64,000 bases of DNA from an uncultured Luminiphilus sp. Its GTDB lineage: Bacteria > Pseudomonadota > Gammaproteobacteria > Pseudomonadales > Halieaceae. Position 1 is the first letter of the stretch. Each line of letters opens with the position of its first letter. The notes under the pieces are model-generated. The model made no database searches. It was not told the origin of the DNA and was given only the letters and a program-made list of their open reading frames with translations. The position numbers and the translations under genes were made by a program. Of this stretch, positions 29,329 through 38,147 are shown piece after piece. The DNA is taken from assembly GCA_938084055.1 (NCBI GenBank), contig CALKDK010000010.1, positions 144,097-208,096 on the forward strand, given 5' to 3'.

Positions 29329-29343
29329 ATCGATAATATCGAT
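29329..29343. promoter_or_regulatory. Candidate OxyR/LysR-type box in divergent rubrerythrin-oxyR intergenic region
   Basis: ATCGATAATATCGAT, perfect palindrome about the centre; fits ATAGnTnnnAnCTAT at 8 of 10 specified positions (T-N11-A architecture). Confidence 0.55.
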
Positions 29344-29376
29344 CAATGAGCCAGGCACTCTGGCAGGGAATATAAC

Positions 29377-30279
29377 GTGGCGCGCCAACCCACACTAAAG
29401 CAGTTGAAATACCTCTGTGCGATAGCGGAGCACCAGCACTTTGGTCGTGCCGCAGAGGCCAGCCATGTCAGCCAGAGCACGCTCAGCGCGGGTATTCAAG
29501 AGTTGGAAGAAACCCTGTCTGCGTCACTGGTGGAGCGCAACAACCGCAACGTGCTGCTCACGGGTCTTGGGCATGAGATCGTAAGGAGGGCCCATGAGGT
29601 GCTCGTTGAGATCGATGACCTGGTTTCACTTTGCGCCGCCGCTCGCGAGCCCTTCAGCGGGAAGATGCGTTTGGGTGTGATTCCAACGATTGCGCCTTTT
29701 CTCTTGCCTTACCTGCTGGGTCCCCTGCGAGATGAACACCCCGACTTTAAACTGTATATCCGGGAGGACTTGAGTCACCATCTGGTGAATGCGTTGCACG
29801 CCGGAGAGCTCGATGTGCTGCTCCTTGCCTTGCCTTTTCCCGCAGAAGGCACGGAAGTTATGTCGCTGCTTACCGACGCCTTCCTACTGGCGAGCCCTGA
29901 AGCGCATCCCCTCGCCAACAGCAAGCGGCTGGCGACCACGGATTTGAAGGGGGAAGAGCTGTTATTGCTCGAGGACGGCCACTGCCTGCGGGACCACGCC
30001 CTCGAGGCCTGTGACCTGAGGGGCTCTCAGGTTTCCATTCCCTATCAGGCCACCAGTCTCGCCACCATCGTACAGATGGTTGCCAACGGCATAGGGATCA
30101 CGTTGTTGCCCCAGATGTCTGTGGCGGCGGGGATAACCGCTGGCACCAACATTGTGGTAACGCCCTTCAGGGGGCCCCAGGTGGCTCGGGAGATCGGCCT
30201 TATGTGGCGGAAGAAAACCCCGAGAAGAGCCGAATTCCGACTGCTTGGGGAGAAGGTCATAGCCAGCGCGGTACGCTGA
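29377..30279 (+). CDS. oxyR: Hydrogen-peroxide sensing LysR regulator OxyR
   Basis: PTLKQLKYLCAIAEHQHFGRAAEASHVSQSTLSAGIQELE; redox motif LLLEDGHCLRDHALEACDLRG with both cysteines. Confidence 0.92.
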   Translation: MARQPTLKQLKYLCAIAEHQHFGRAAEASHVSQSTLSAGIQELEETLSASLVERNNRNVLLTGLGHEIVRRAHEVLVEIDDLVSLCAAAREPFSGKMRLGVIPTIAPFLLPYLLGPLRDEHPDFKLYIREDLSHHLVNALHAGELDVLLLALPFPAEGTEVMSLLTDAFLLASPEAHPLANSKRLATTDLKGEELLLLEDGHCLRDHALEACDLRGSQVSIPYQATSLATIVQMVANGIGITLLPQMSVAAGITAGTNIVVTPFRGPQVAREIGLMWRKKTPRRAEFRLLGEKVIASAVR

Positions 30280-30345
30280 GGCGATCGGTCAGCCATACGG
30301 TTGCGGGTGGAAACAGAACCCAAAGGCCAGCCAGTGGCCAGAGAC

Positions 30346-30375
30346 GAGACCGCTCCGCTCGGCGGAAGCGGTCTC
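30346..30375. terminator. Candidate hairpin between convergent oxyR and TonB-dependent receptor genes
   Basis: gagaccgct-ccgc-tcg-gcgg-a-agcggtctc, ~13 bp stem with one bulge; no clear T-tract, so terminator function is uncertain. Confidence 0.4.
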
Positions 30376-30402
30376 TAGGTGTGGCCAGGTCAGCCCGCCC
30401 GC

Positions 30403-32829
30403 TTACTCGAAGGTATATTTGACCGTCAGACCGTAGGTCCTGGGTTGGCTGGGGTAGCCGCTGATGCTTCCTGCCTGGGCAACTGAGGGGAATGCAGATA
30501 ACAGGTACTCATCACCCGTCAGGTTGCGTCCCCACAGATTCAGCTGTATGCCGTTGGCAAAGGTGAGGCCCGCGCTCGCATTGACCATGTTGATCCGACG
30601 AGAGGCGATCGAGGACGGTATGTTGTCCACCACCTGTACTTCGCTTTCATAGACATTTTCAAGCCGGACGTAGCCCATGGTGTTTCCGGTCATGAAATTG
30701 TAGGTGGCATTGGTATTGGCTGAAAATTCGGGAATGCCGGAAGGCTGGCGTCCGGAAAAGTCCTCTGGCCCGTCAATGCCCAATGCGCCTCTGAAATCAT
30801 CGTAGAGTGGATCCAGCCAAGTGGCCGCAAAGCCAAACCGTAAACCGTCGGTGGGGGCCCAGTTGAGGTCCACTTCAACACCTTCGGTGGATTGCTTGCC
30901 CGCGTTGGCCAGTACAAAGCCTGTGCCAGTAAAGACGTTGGATTGAAACCCTTCGATTTCCTGATCGAATATAGCCAGGTTAAGCGAAACCGTGTCCCAC
31001 TCGCCCTTCAAACCGATCTCCAAGACCTCAGACTCCTCCGGGCCCGCAAGACGGGTCGCAGGGCCAATGGCCCCGGGGTAGTTGGCGAAGCCCGGGGGCA
31101 GGCCAAACGCTGTGAGGGCCGGCAGCGCAGGATCCCCTGCTGCGAGCAGTGCGTCCAAGTCTGCCTGAACAGGGCCAGTGTCCTGGGATAGGTTCCAGGA
31201 CGTGGCTTTAAAGCCGGTGCTCACGCCGCCGTAAATGCTCACGTTGGGTGTAAGCGCGTAGGCCAGGCGCAGCGTATAGGTGGTGTCGCTGTCGTCACTG
31301 CGACCATCCTCCACCGAGTTTGGATAGGCGACGAAGGGGGGTAGGAATTGCGCTGGTAACAGGGCCTCCAGACCAAAGGCCGCTAATGGGATGGTACCGA
31401 AGAAATTATCATTGACTACGGCGGCTGAGGCTTCTTTCTCAGACTGTGTGTAGTTAATTCCGGCCGTCAGCGTCAGCGCGTCGGTCAAATCGTAGTCTGC
31501 CTGGGCAAACAGCGAGAGGGTCTCATCGTCCAGCGTGTAGGTTTCAGACTGGTTACCTGTGCCGTCCGCGTAAATAAAACCACCGGGAAGACCCAAAACC
31601 TGCTCGATTTGCCCCAGGGCGCCCGGCGCGCCAAGACTCGCAAGCAGAACATCGACATAGGGTCGAAAATCAGGTCCCAGGCCAAAGTTTTCGTCGTTGG
31701 TCACTTCCTCGTTGAAATAAAATGCCCCGACCATCCACTGCAGGGAGCCATCGCTGGTTGATGTCAATCGGATTTCCTGGGTGAAGGTGTCGATTTCAGT
31801 GTCTCTGGCGTCGGCCATCTCAGCACTCACGAGCCGGGCACTGGTGAAATCCACGTCCCCCGACTGGAATTGGTCCAGCGTCCTGAAGGCGCTTATCGAG
31901 GTCAGTGAGAAGCTGTCGAAGTCATACTCGATGTGCAACGAGGCGCCCCGCGTCTCAATCTCATTTTTGGGGTCGAAGTCCTGATAGTTACTGTAGGCAA
32001 AGGGTGCATCACCCACAACGTCACCACCCAGCGCCCGGACGATCCCGCCGGTAGGCCCGTCGACCAGGTTGGCAACACCGCAGCAAACCTCATCGATCTC
32101 CTCGGCATCGACAATCAGGCGCACCTCACCACGATCTGAGGGTGCCCATAACAGTTGACCGCGGAAGTTCCAGCGGTTCAGTTCGTTGAAGTCAGTGCCC
32201 GTCGTAAGGTTCTCGAAATAGCCGTCTCGCTCATTCATGCTGCCAAAGAGACTGAATGCAAAATTGTCGGAGAGGGGACCGGTGACATCGCCACGGATGA
32301 TGGTCTGGTTGTAATTTCCTACGGTCGCACCGACGGAGCCGCTGTAGCCAACCAGGTCCGGTTTCGCCGTGACCACGTTAATCACGCCTGCTGATGCGTT
32401 CTTTCCAAAGAGGGTGCTTTGTGGGCCCCGCAGCACCTCAATTCGCTCAACTTTGGGGAGGTCCGCCAGGGCGCTGCCCACACGGGACCGGTAAACGCCA
32501 TCAACGAAGACCCCAACCGAAGGCTCGATACCAGGGTTATTGGCGCCGTTGCCGAAGCCCCGGATGATGAAATTGGTCTGGGCGCTGCCCTGCAACTGGG
32601 TCACGCGCAAGCTGGGGACCAACGTCTGCAAATCCTTGATATCCAGAACCTGGGATTGCTCAATCGCCTCGGCCGTTACGACAGAAACCGCAATGGGGAT
32701 CTCCTGTAGGGTTTGCTGACGTTTGGTCGCGGTGACCATCACCTCCTCCAGAACGGCATGCGCCTCCAGTTGGACCGCCATGGCAATGGCGGCGGCGGCA
32801 AAGGGTAAGCGGCGATTCTTGATTGACAT
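30403..32829 (-). CDS. TonB-dependent receptor
   Basis: MSIKNRRLPFAAAAIAMAVQLEAHAVLEEVMVTATKRQQTLQEIPIAVSVV; RIEVLRGPQSTLFGKNASAGVINVVTA; C-terminal YGLTVKYTFE. Confidence 0.95.
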   Translation of the reverse strand: MSIKNRRLPFAAAAIAMAVQLEAHAVLEEVMVTATKRQQTLQEIPIAVSVVTAEAIEQSQVLDIKDLQTLVPSLRVTQLQGSAQTNFIIRGFGNGANNPGIEPSVGVFVDGVYRSRVGSALADLPKVERIEVLRGPQSTLFGKNASAGVINVVTAKPDLVGYSGSVGATVGNYNQTIIRGDVTGPLSDNFAFSLFGSMNERDGYFENLTTGTDFNELNRWNFRGQLLWAPSDRGEVRLIVDAEEIDEVCCGVANLVDGPTGGIVRALGGDVVGDAPFAYSNYQDFDPKNEIETRGASLHIEYDFDSFSLTSISAFRTLDQFQSGDVDFTSARLVSAEMADARDTEIDTFTQEIRLTSTSDGSLQWMVGAFYFNEEVTNDENFGLGPDFRPYVDVLLASLGAPGALGQIEQVLGLPGGFIYADGTGNQSETYTLDDETLSLFAQADYDLTDALTLTAGINYTQSEKEASAAVVNDNFFGTIPLAAFGLEALLPAQFLPPFVAYPNSVEDGRSDDSDTTYTLRLAYALTPNVSIYGGVSTGFKATSWNLSQDTGPVQADLDALLAAGDPALPALTAFGLPPGFANYPGAIGPATRLAGPEESEVLEIGLKGEWDTVSLNLAIFDQEIEGFQSNVFTGTGFVLANAGKQSTEGVEVDLNWAPTDGLRFGFAATWLDPLYDDFRGALGIDGPEDFSGRQPSGIPEFSANTNATYNFMTGNTMGYVRLENVYESEVQVVDNIPSSIASRRINMVNASAGLTFANGIQLNLWGRNLTGDEYLLSAFPSVAQAGSISGYPSQPRTYGLTVKYTFE

Positions 32830-33181
32830 GGGCACAGGGCTCCTTTCGGCGCTAGCGGTGACGCAGCGCAATGGATGTAAGGTTTGGATGCGCTGGGGAA
32901 GTCAACGCGATTAGGCCGAGCAGGATAGCGGTTGCTGACAGCTGAAGAAAGTGGCAAAAATGCCGCTGTGCCGGTGGTTTCATTTGCCGGTTATCTGGGC
33001 AACTCGTTCCCCTCAGCTTCGGGGGTATGGCAGTGTCAGAGTGGCCTTGGTGGTTTTTGACCTCGGTTGTTAGCACCGGGGGTGCGTCGCAATAGCCTTG
33101 ATGGGTTGCAGGGGAGGGCAGAGGACAGACCGAAGTTTAGTGGAGAGGCCGGGTAGCCCTTTATTCTGGTGTTGGCGGGGG

Positions 33182-33805
33182 CTATTCAGAGCGGGTTAGG
33201 TTGCGCAGCACGCTGAAACTGCGTTCGAGATCGGTCTCTGATGGCCTGCCTTGGATCACATCAACCACCACGCCGTGCTCGTCTAGAATCACGAACGCAG
33301 CTTCCTGGGACAGATTCCAGGTAGCCTGTCCAAGGCCTCGCTCGTCGAGGACCAGGGTCGCTCGGGTGAACGTTCGTTGCTCGTCAACGACGGCACTTCG
33401 GACGAAGGGCTTGATAAACCCCGAGGTCACCTCAAGGTTCACGATCGCAGTAATATCGTAGCGGTCGATATCGAGTTCACGCTGCATACGCTCGGTCAAT
33501 GGATCGTAGAGATCGCCCCCCTCGCGGGTGCCAGGCACGTACTGAAGTACCTGTACCCTGTTCGGGCTTTGGGGTCCGGACCAGGGCGTTGTCGAATAGT
33601 CATCCCCGTCAAGAACAACCTGTCCTCCCTCAGTGATGGTGACTACAGGTAGCGGTTGCCCGATGACTATCGCGAAGCCCGCTGATGCGCAGAGGCTGCA
33701 AACAATCAGGGATATTGCCGCCAGCAGCTTACAGCAGGATGTACCGTCAGTGCGGTGGTTACTGGCGCTGGCGAGGTGGCACGAGCTGGATCCTGGCACG
33801 GTCAC
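33182..33805 (-). CDS. YtfJ family protein
   Basis: Signal peptide then [45 protein letters not shown]...[13 protein letters not shown]; similar layout to YtfJ; probable GTG start overlapping upstream stop. Confidence 0.75.
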   Translation of the reverse strand: MTVPGSSSCHLASASNHRTDGTSCCKLLAAISLIVCSLCASAGFAIVIGQPLPVVTITEGGQVVLDGDDYSTTPWSGPQSPNRVQVLQYVPGTREGGDLYDPLTERMQRELDIDRYDITAIVNLEVTSGFIKPFVRSAVVDEQRTFTRATLVLDERGLGQATWNLSQEAAFVILDEHGVVVDVIQGRPSETDLERSFSVLRNLTRSE

Positions 33806-35952
33806 TTTTTTTGCCTCGGGGGTAGCCCTGTATGTTGTGTGGTGAATGCATTGCCCCTGCTACTGACTCGTCGGTGTCGTTTTGGTGGGTCCCGGGGCGG
33901 CACAAGATGCAGCTTGCCATTGCCGATCAGGTCACGACGGCCCATTCGCTTGAGCTCATCTCTCAACAGGGGCCAATTGTCCGGGTCGTGGTAACGCAAA
34001 AACGCCTTATGCAGTCGGCGTTGCTTGAGTTTATTGACCACGGGTAACGTGTCGTTGCCGCGGCGTATTCGTTTCAGCGGGTTGTGGCGACTGTGGTACA
34101 TCGCGGTGGCGGTGGCCATGGGTGAAGGATAAAAGGTCTGGACCTGGTCCGCCCGGAACTTATTGCGTTTGAGCCAGAGTGCCAGATTCACCATGTCTTC
34201 ATCCCGGGTGCCTGGGTGGGCAGCGATGAAATAGGGGATGAGGTACTGCTTTTTGCCCGCCTGTTTGGAGTAGGTATCGAACAGGGCCTTGAAGCGGTCG
34301 TAGGTGCCAATGCCCGGTTTCATCATGTGAGCCAGTGGGCCGTCTTCGGTGTGTTCCGGCGCTATTTTGAGGTAACCACCGACATGGTGCGTCACCAGTT
34401 CCTTGACATACTCGGGTGTCTCTACTGCCAGGTCGTAACGCAGGCCTGAAGCGATCAGGACCTTTTTCACTCCGGGAACGTTTCTCGCGCGGCGATACAG
34501 GGACACCAAAGGGGTTTGGTCAGTATTCAGGTTTTTACAGATTCCCGGGAACACGCAGGACAGCTTGCGGCACTTCGCCTCGATGTCTTTGCTCTTACAG
34601 GCAAGTCGCCACATGTTCGCGGTAGGGCCACCAAGATCCGATATCACGCCGGTGAAAGCGGGGCTGGTGTCCCGAATTTTCTCCACCTCCCGAATGATCG
34701 AGTCCTCGGAGCGGTTCTGGATAATACGCCCCTCATGTTCGGTGATAGAACAAAACGTGCAGCCTCCGAAGCAGCCGCGCATGATATTTACCGAGTGCTG
34801 AATCATTTCGAAAGCGGGGATTTTCGCATCGCCATAGCTCGGGTGGGCGCGACGCGCGTAGGGTAATTCGAAAACCCAGTCCAACTCCTCGGTTTCCAGG
34901 GGGATGGGGGGTGGGTTGATCCACACATCCCGATCACCATGGGCCTGTATCAGGGGCAGCGCATTGTAGGGGTTTGTTTCCTTGTGCAGGACGCGAGAGG
35001 CATGGGCGTAGAGTGCCGGATCGTCACGAACCTGTTCGTAGCCAGGAATCCGAATGACCGCGGGGAGGTTGTCGGTGGTCGGGGTAATCCGAATGGTTTG
35101 GATATCGGTGTTTTCTGCCGCGGCTTCCTCGCTGTCACACTGACTCGGTGCCATGCCCTCGTAGGGGTTGGGATGGCTGTCTACCGGGCCGGGATTGTCG
35201 ATATCAGTTGATCGCACTTCACTAAAACCAGGCTCTGGACCCCGGGTGATGAAGGCTGTGCCACGGATGCCGCGGCAGGCGCCGATGGTCTCCCCCGCGG
35301 CGAGCCGATGAGTCAGCTCTACAATCGCCCGCTCGGCATTACCAAATAGCAGGATGTCAGCCCGAGAATCGAGAAGAACGGATCGACGGACTTTCTCGCT
35401 CCAATAGTCATAGTGGGCGATACGGCGCAGGCTGGCCTCAATGCCTCCGATCACAATGGGAACGTCGGCGAACGCTTCCCGCACCCGCTGGCTGTAAACC
35501 GTTACCGCCCGATCCGGTCGTTTCCCAGCGGCATCCCCGGGCGTGTAGGCGTCGTCGTTACGCCGTTTTCGATCCGCCGTGTAATGGTTGATCATGGAGT
35601 CCATATTGCCTGCGGCAATACCCATGTACAGATTGGGCCGACCCAGGACCTTGAAGGGCTCTGCGCTATGCCAATCGGGCTGGGCGATGATGCCCACCCG
35701 GAACCCCTGACCCTCAAGTACACGACCGATCACCGCCATGCCAAAACTGGGGTGGTCAACATAGGCGTCACCCGTCACCACAATGACATCGCAACTATCC
35801 CAGCCCAGTAGCTCCATTTCAGCCCGGGTGGTGGGCAGGAAGGGTGCAGGCCCAAGGCACTCTGCCCAGAATTTTCGATAGTTGAAAATGGACGGTGGTG
35901 ACCGGGAATCCTGGCGGTTGGGCGTTAGGCAGTCTGACAGACCCGGCGTCAT
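33802..35952 (-). CDS. YgiQ family radical SAM protein
   Basis: [71 protein letters not shown]; start MTPGLSDCL. Confidence 0.95.
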   Translation of the reverse strand: MTPGLSDCLTPNRQDSRSPPSIFNYRKFWAECLGPAPFLPTTRAEMELLGWDSCDVIVVTGDAYVDHPSFGMAVIGRVLEGQGFRVGIIAQPDWHSAEPFKVLGRPNLYMGIAAGNMDSMINHYTADRKRRNDDAYTPGDAAGKRPDRAVTVYSQRVREAFADVPIVIGGIEASLRRIAHYDYWSEKVRRSVLLDSRADILLFGNAERAIVELTHRLAAGETIGACRGIRGTAFITRGPEPGFSEVRSTDIDNPGPVDSHPNPYEGMAPSQCDSEEAAAENTDIQTIRITPTTDNLPAVIRIPGYEQVRDDPALYAHASRVLHKETNPYNALPLIQAHGDRDVWINPPPIPLETEELDWVFELPYARRAHPSYGDAKIPAFEMIQHSVNIMRGCFGGCTFCSITEHEGRIIQNRSEDSIIREVEKIRDTSPAFTGVISDLGGPTANMWRLACKSKDIEAKCRKLSCVFPGICKNLNTDQTPLVSLYRRARNVPGVKKVLIASGLRYDLAVETPEYVKELVTHHVGGYLKIAPEHTEDGPLAHMMKPGIGTYDRFKALFDTYSKQAGKKQYLIPYFIAAHPGTRDEDMVNLALWLKRNKFRADQVQTFYPSPMATATAMYHSRHNPLKRIRRGNDTLPVVNKLKQRRLHKAFLRYHDPDNWPLLRDELKRMGRRDLIGNGKLHLVPPRDPPKRHRRVSSRGNAFTTQHTGLPPRQKK

Positions 35953-36818
35953 GTGTTCTCCTGTTCCAGGGCGGCTTTTCGCACGCTCCCGGGCATATCC
36001 AATTTGCCACCACAGTGTTTGCAAAACGCGGCATCGGGTGTGTGTTCGCCGCCCGAACAGACCGGGCAGTTCCAGTTCGCGTACGACGCCCGTCGCCGGC
36101 TAAGTCGCTCCCACAATTTGGTGGTGATGATGGCGGTTGGTACGGCCAGGATCGAGTACCCGACCAGCATGCCAAAGGCGGCGATGGACTTGCCCAGGCC
36201 GGTCTGTGGAGTGAGATCCCCGTAGCCGACCGTGGTAATGGTGACTACGGCCCAATAGACGCTCATCGGAATGCTGGTGAAGCCGCGTTCCGGACCCTCC
36301 ACAACGTACAGCAGGCAGGCGAAAACGACGACCACGATCATGACCAGCACAAAGAAAACGAGGATGGTGCGAGCGGTGTTCTGCAGGACTTTCAGGATTT
36401 CTGTCAGTTCGGCAAATAACTCCAGAAGTCGCAATACCCGGAAGATGCGCATGACCCGGATCAGTCGGATGATCAGCAGTGGCGCTGCCTCGGGTATCAG
36501 CAGAGCCACATAGGTGGGTAACACGGCGAGTAGGTCCACGATGCCCCAGAAACTGGTGATGTAGGCGGGACGATTGTGTACCGACCAAATCCTGATCAGG
36601 TATTCCACGGTAAAGGCCAGGGTGAACGCCAGCTCCAGACGCGCAAACAGAACGCCATGGCGGGTGTTGAAGGGAACCACCGAGTCCAGCATAACCACCA
36701 CGACGCTTGCGACAATGAGCCCCAGTAAAATCAGGTCAAAAGCCTTGCCGGCTGGCGTGCCGGTGCCGAATATAATGACCTCAAATCGCTCTTGTAACGC
36801 GGTTTGTTCCCGTTTCAC
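35949..36818 (-). CDS. Voltage-gated ion (K+) channel with C-terminal zinc ribbon
   Basis: S4-like [22 protein letters not shown], selectivity filter [18 protein letters not shown]-terminal [23 protein letters not shown]. Confidence 0.92.
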   Translation of the reverse strand: MKREQTALQERFEVIIFGTGTPAGKAFDLILLGLIVASVVVVMLDSVVPFNTRHGVLFARLELAFTLAFTVEYLIRIWSVHNRPAYITSFWGIVDLLAVLPTYVALLIPEAAPLLIIRLIRVMRIFRVLRLLELFAELTEILKVLQNTARTILVFFVLVMIVVVVFACLLYVVEGPERGFTSIPMSVYWAVVTITTVGYGDLTPQTGLGKSIAAFGMLVGYSILAVPTAIITTKLWERLSRRRASYANWNCPVCSGGEHTPDAAFCKHCGGKLDMPGSVRKAALEQENT

Positions 36819-37495
36819 GGCTGCACTCCATGGTCGCGCAGCAGGGGTGTCAGGTGCGGGAGGATGTTGGCGAGCAGGCGCGGCTGGGCATCCTCGGTGG
36901 GATGAATTCCGTCGGGCTGCATGAGATCTGCATTCAGGGCGATACCGTCGAGTATGAAGGGGGCGACCGCCGTGCCAGTGGTCTGTGCCACTTCACTGTA
37001 GCTGTCCCTGAACAAGGTGGCGTAGCGTCGACCGAAATTGGGCGGGATTTCCATGGACAGAAGAAGAACGTTGCTGTCCTTTGCTGTGGCGATCTCAATC
37101 ATCTTAGTTAAGTTCTCCCTGACCGTCATGATGGGAAAGCCACGCAAGCCATCGTTGCCACCGAGTTCAATGATAACAATGTCGGGGGTGTGGCGCTCGA
37201 GGAGGGCCGGGAGTCGCTGCAGGCCCCCGCCGGTCGTATCACCCGATATACTCGCATTGACAACCGTCCAACCGGGGGCGCTTGAATTGAGATGCCCCTG
37301 CAACAGCGCTACCCAGCCCCGCTCGAGGTCCATGCCGTAGGCCGCACTGATACTGTCGCCGAGGACCAGGGCAGTGCCGCCCGAACTGTGGGCGGGTGGT
37401 GTGACAGTCATAATACCAATCAGCAGAAGGGCGAATCCATGACTCGTGCCCAGCCGTACAAGTCGCCGGAGGCGTTTATCTATGATCAAAGCCAT
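36815..37495 (-). CDS. tesA: Arylesterase / thioesterase I (SGNH hydrolase)
   Basis: ALVLGDSISAAYGMDLERGWVALL, IIELGGNDGLRG, LMQPDGIHPTEDAQPRLLANI; divergent from ybbA as in many gammaproteobacteria. Confidence 0.92.
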   Translation of the reverse strand: MALIIDKRLRRLVRLGTSHGFALLLIGIMTVTPPAHSSGGTALVLGDSISAAYGMDLERGWVALLQGHLNSSAPGWTVVNASISGDTTGGGLQRLPALLERHTPDIVIIELGGNDGLRGFPIMTVRENLTKMIEIATAKDSNVLLLSMEIPPNFGRRYATLFRDSYSEVAQTTGTAVAPFILDGIALNADLMQPDGIHPTEDAQPRLLANILPHLTPLLRDHGVQP

Positions 37496-38147
37496 TAATC
37501 TCCAGAAGTCCGTACCGGTGGCGGACGGAACACTGGAAATCCTGCGGGGCATTAGCTTCGAAATCAAGCAGGGCGATACGGCGGCCATCGTTGGTGTCTC
37601 CGGCTCGGGAAAATCCACCCTGCTGGGCTTGCTGGCAGGCCTGGACACGGCCTCAGATGGTGATGTGGTTATTGATGGTCAGTCCTTGGGTCATTTGGAT
37701 GAGGATGCGCGGGCGGCGCTGCGTGCTGCCAAGGTTGGTTTCGTCTTCCAGAGTTTTCAACTGTTACCCGCCCTGACCGCACTTGAGAACGTGATGTTGC
37801 CAATGGAATTGGCCGGGCACACCGGTGCGCTGGAGCGGGCCCGCAGTTACCTGGAGCGGGTCGGGCTGGAGCAGCGCCTCGCCCACTACCCGTCCATGCT
37901 GTCCGGAGGCGAACAACAGCGCGTGGCAATTGCCCGAGCCTTCGCATCCAATCCGCAGATCCTGTTTGCAGATGAACCTACGGGCAACCTGGACACCAAG
38001 ACAGGAGAAAAAGTCATAGAGCTGTTGTTCCAGCTTAACCGGTCGGAGGGAACGACACTCATTCTGGTAACCCACGATGAACGGCTGGCTGCTCGCTGCC
38101 AGCGGCGTTTCCTCATGGAGAGTGGTGACCTGGTGGAGTCAACGTAA
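37482..38147 (+). CDS. ybbA: ABC transporter ATP-binding protein (YbbA)
   Basis: GVSGSGKSTLLGLLAGLD, LSGGEQQRVAIARAFASNPQILFADEPTGNLDTKTGE; next to tesA and FtsX-like permease. Confidence 0.93.
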   Translation: MIKAINLQKSVPVADGTLEILRGISFEIKQGDTAAIVGVSGSGKSTLLGLLAGLDTASDGDVVIDGQSLGHLDEDARAALRAAKVGFVFQSFQLLPALTALENVMLPMELAGHTGALERARSYLERVGLEQRLAHYPSMLSGGEQQRVAIARAFASNPQILFADEPTGNLDTKTGEKVIELLFQLNRSEGTTLILVTHDERLAARCQRRFLMESGDLVEST

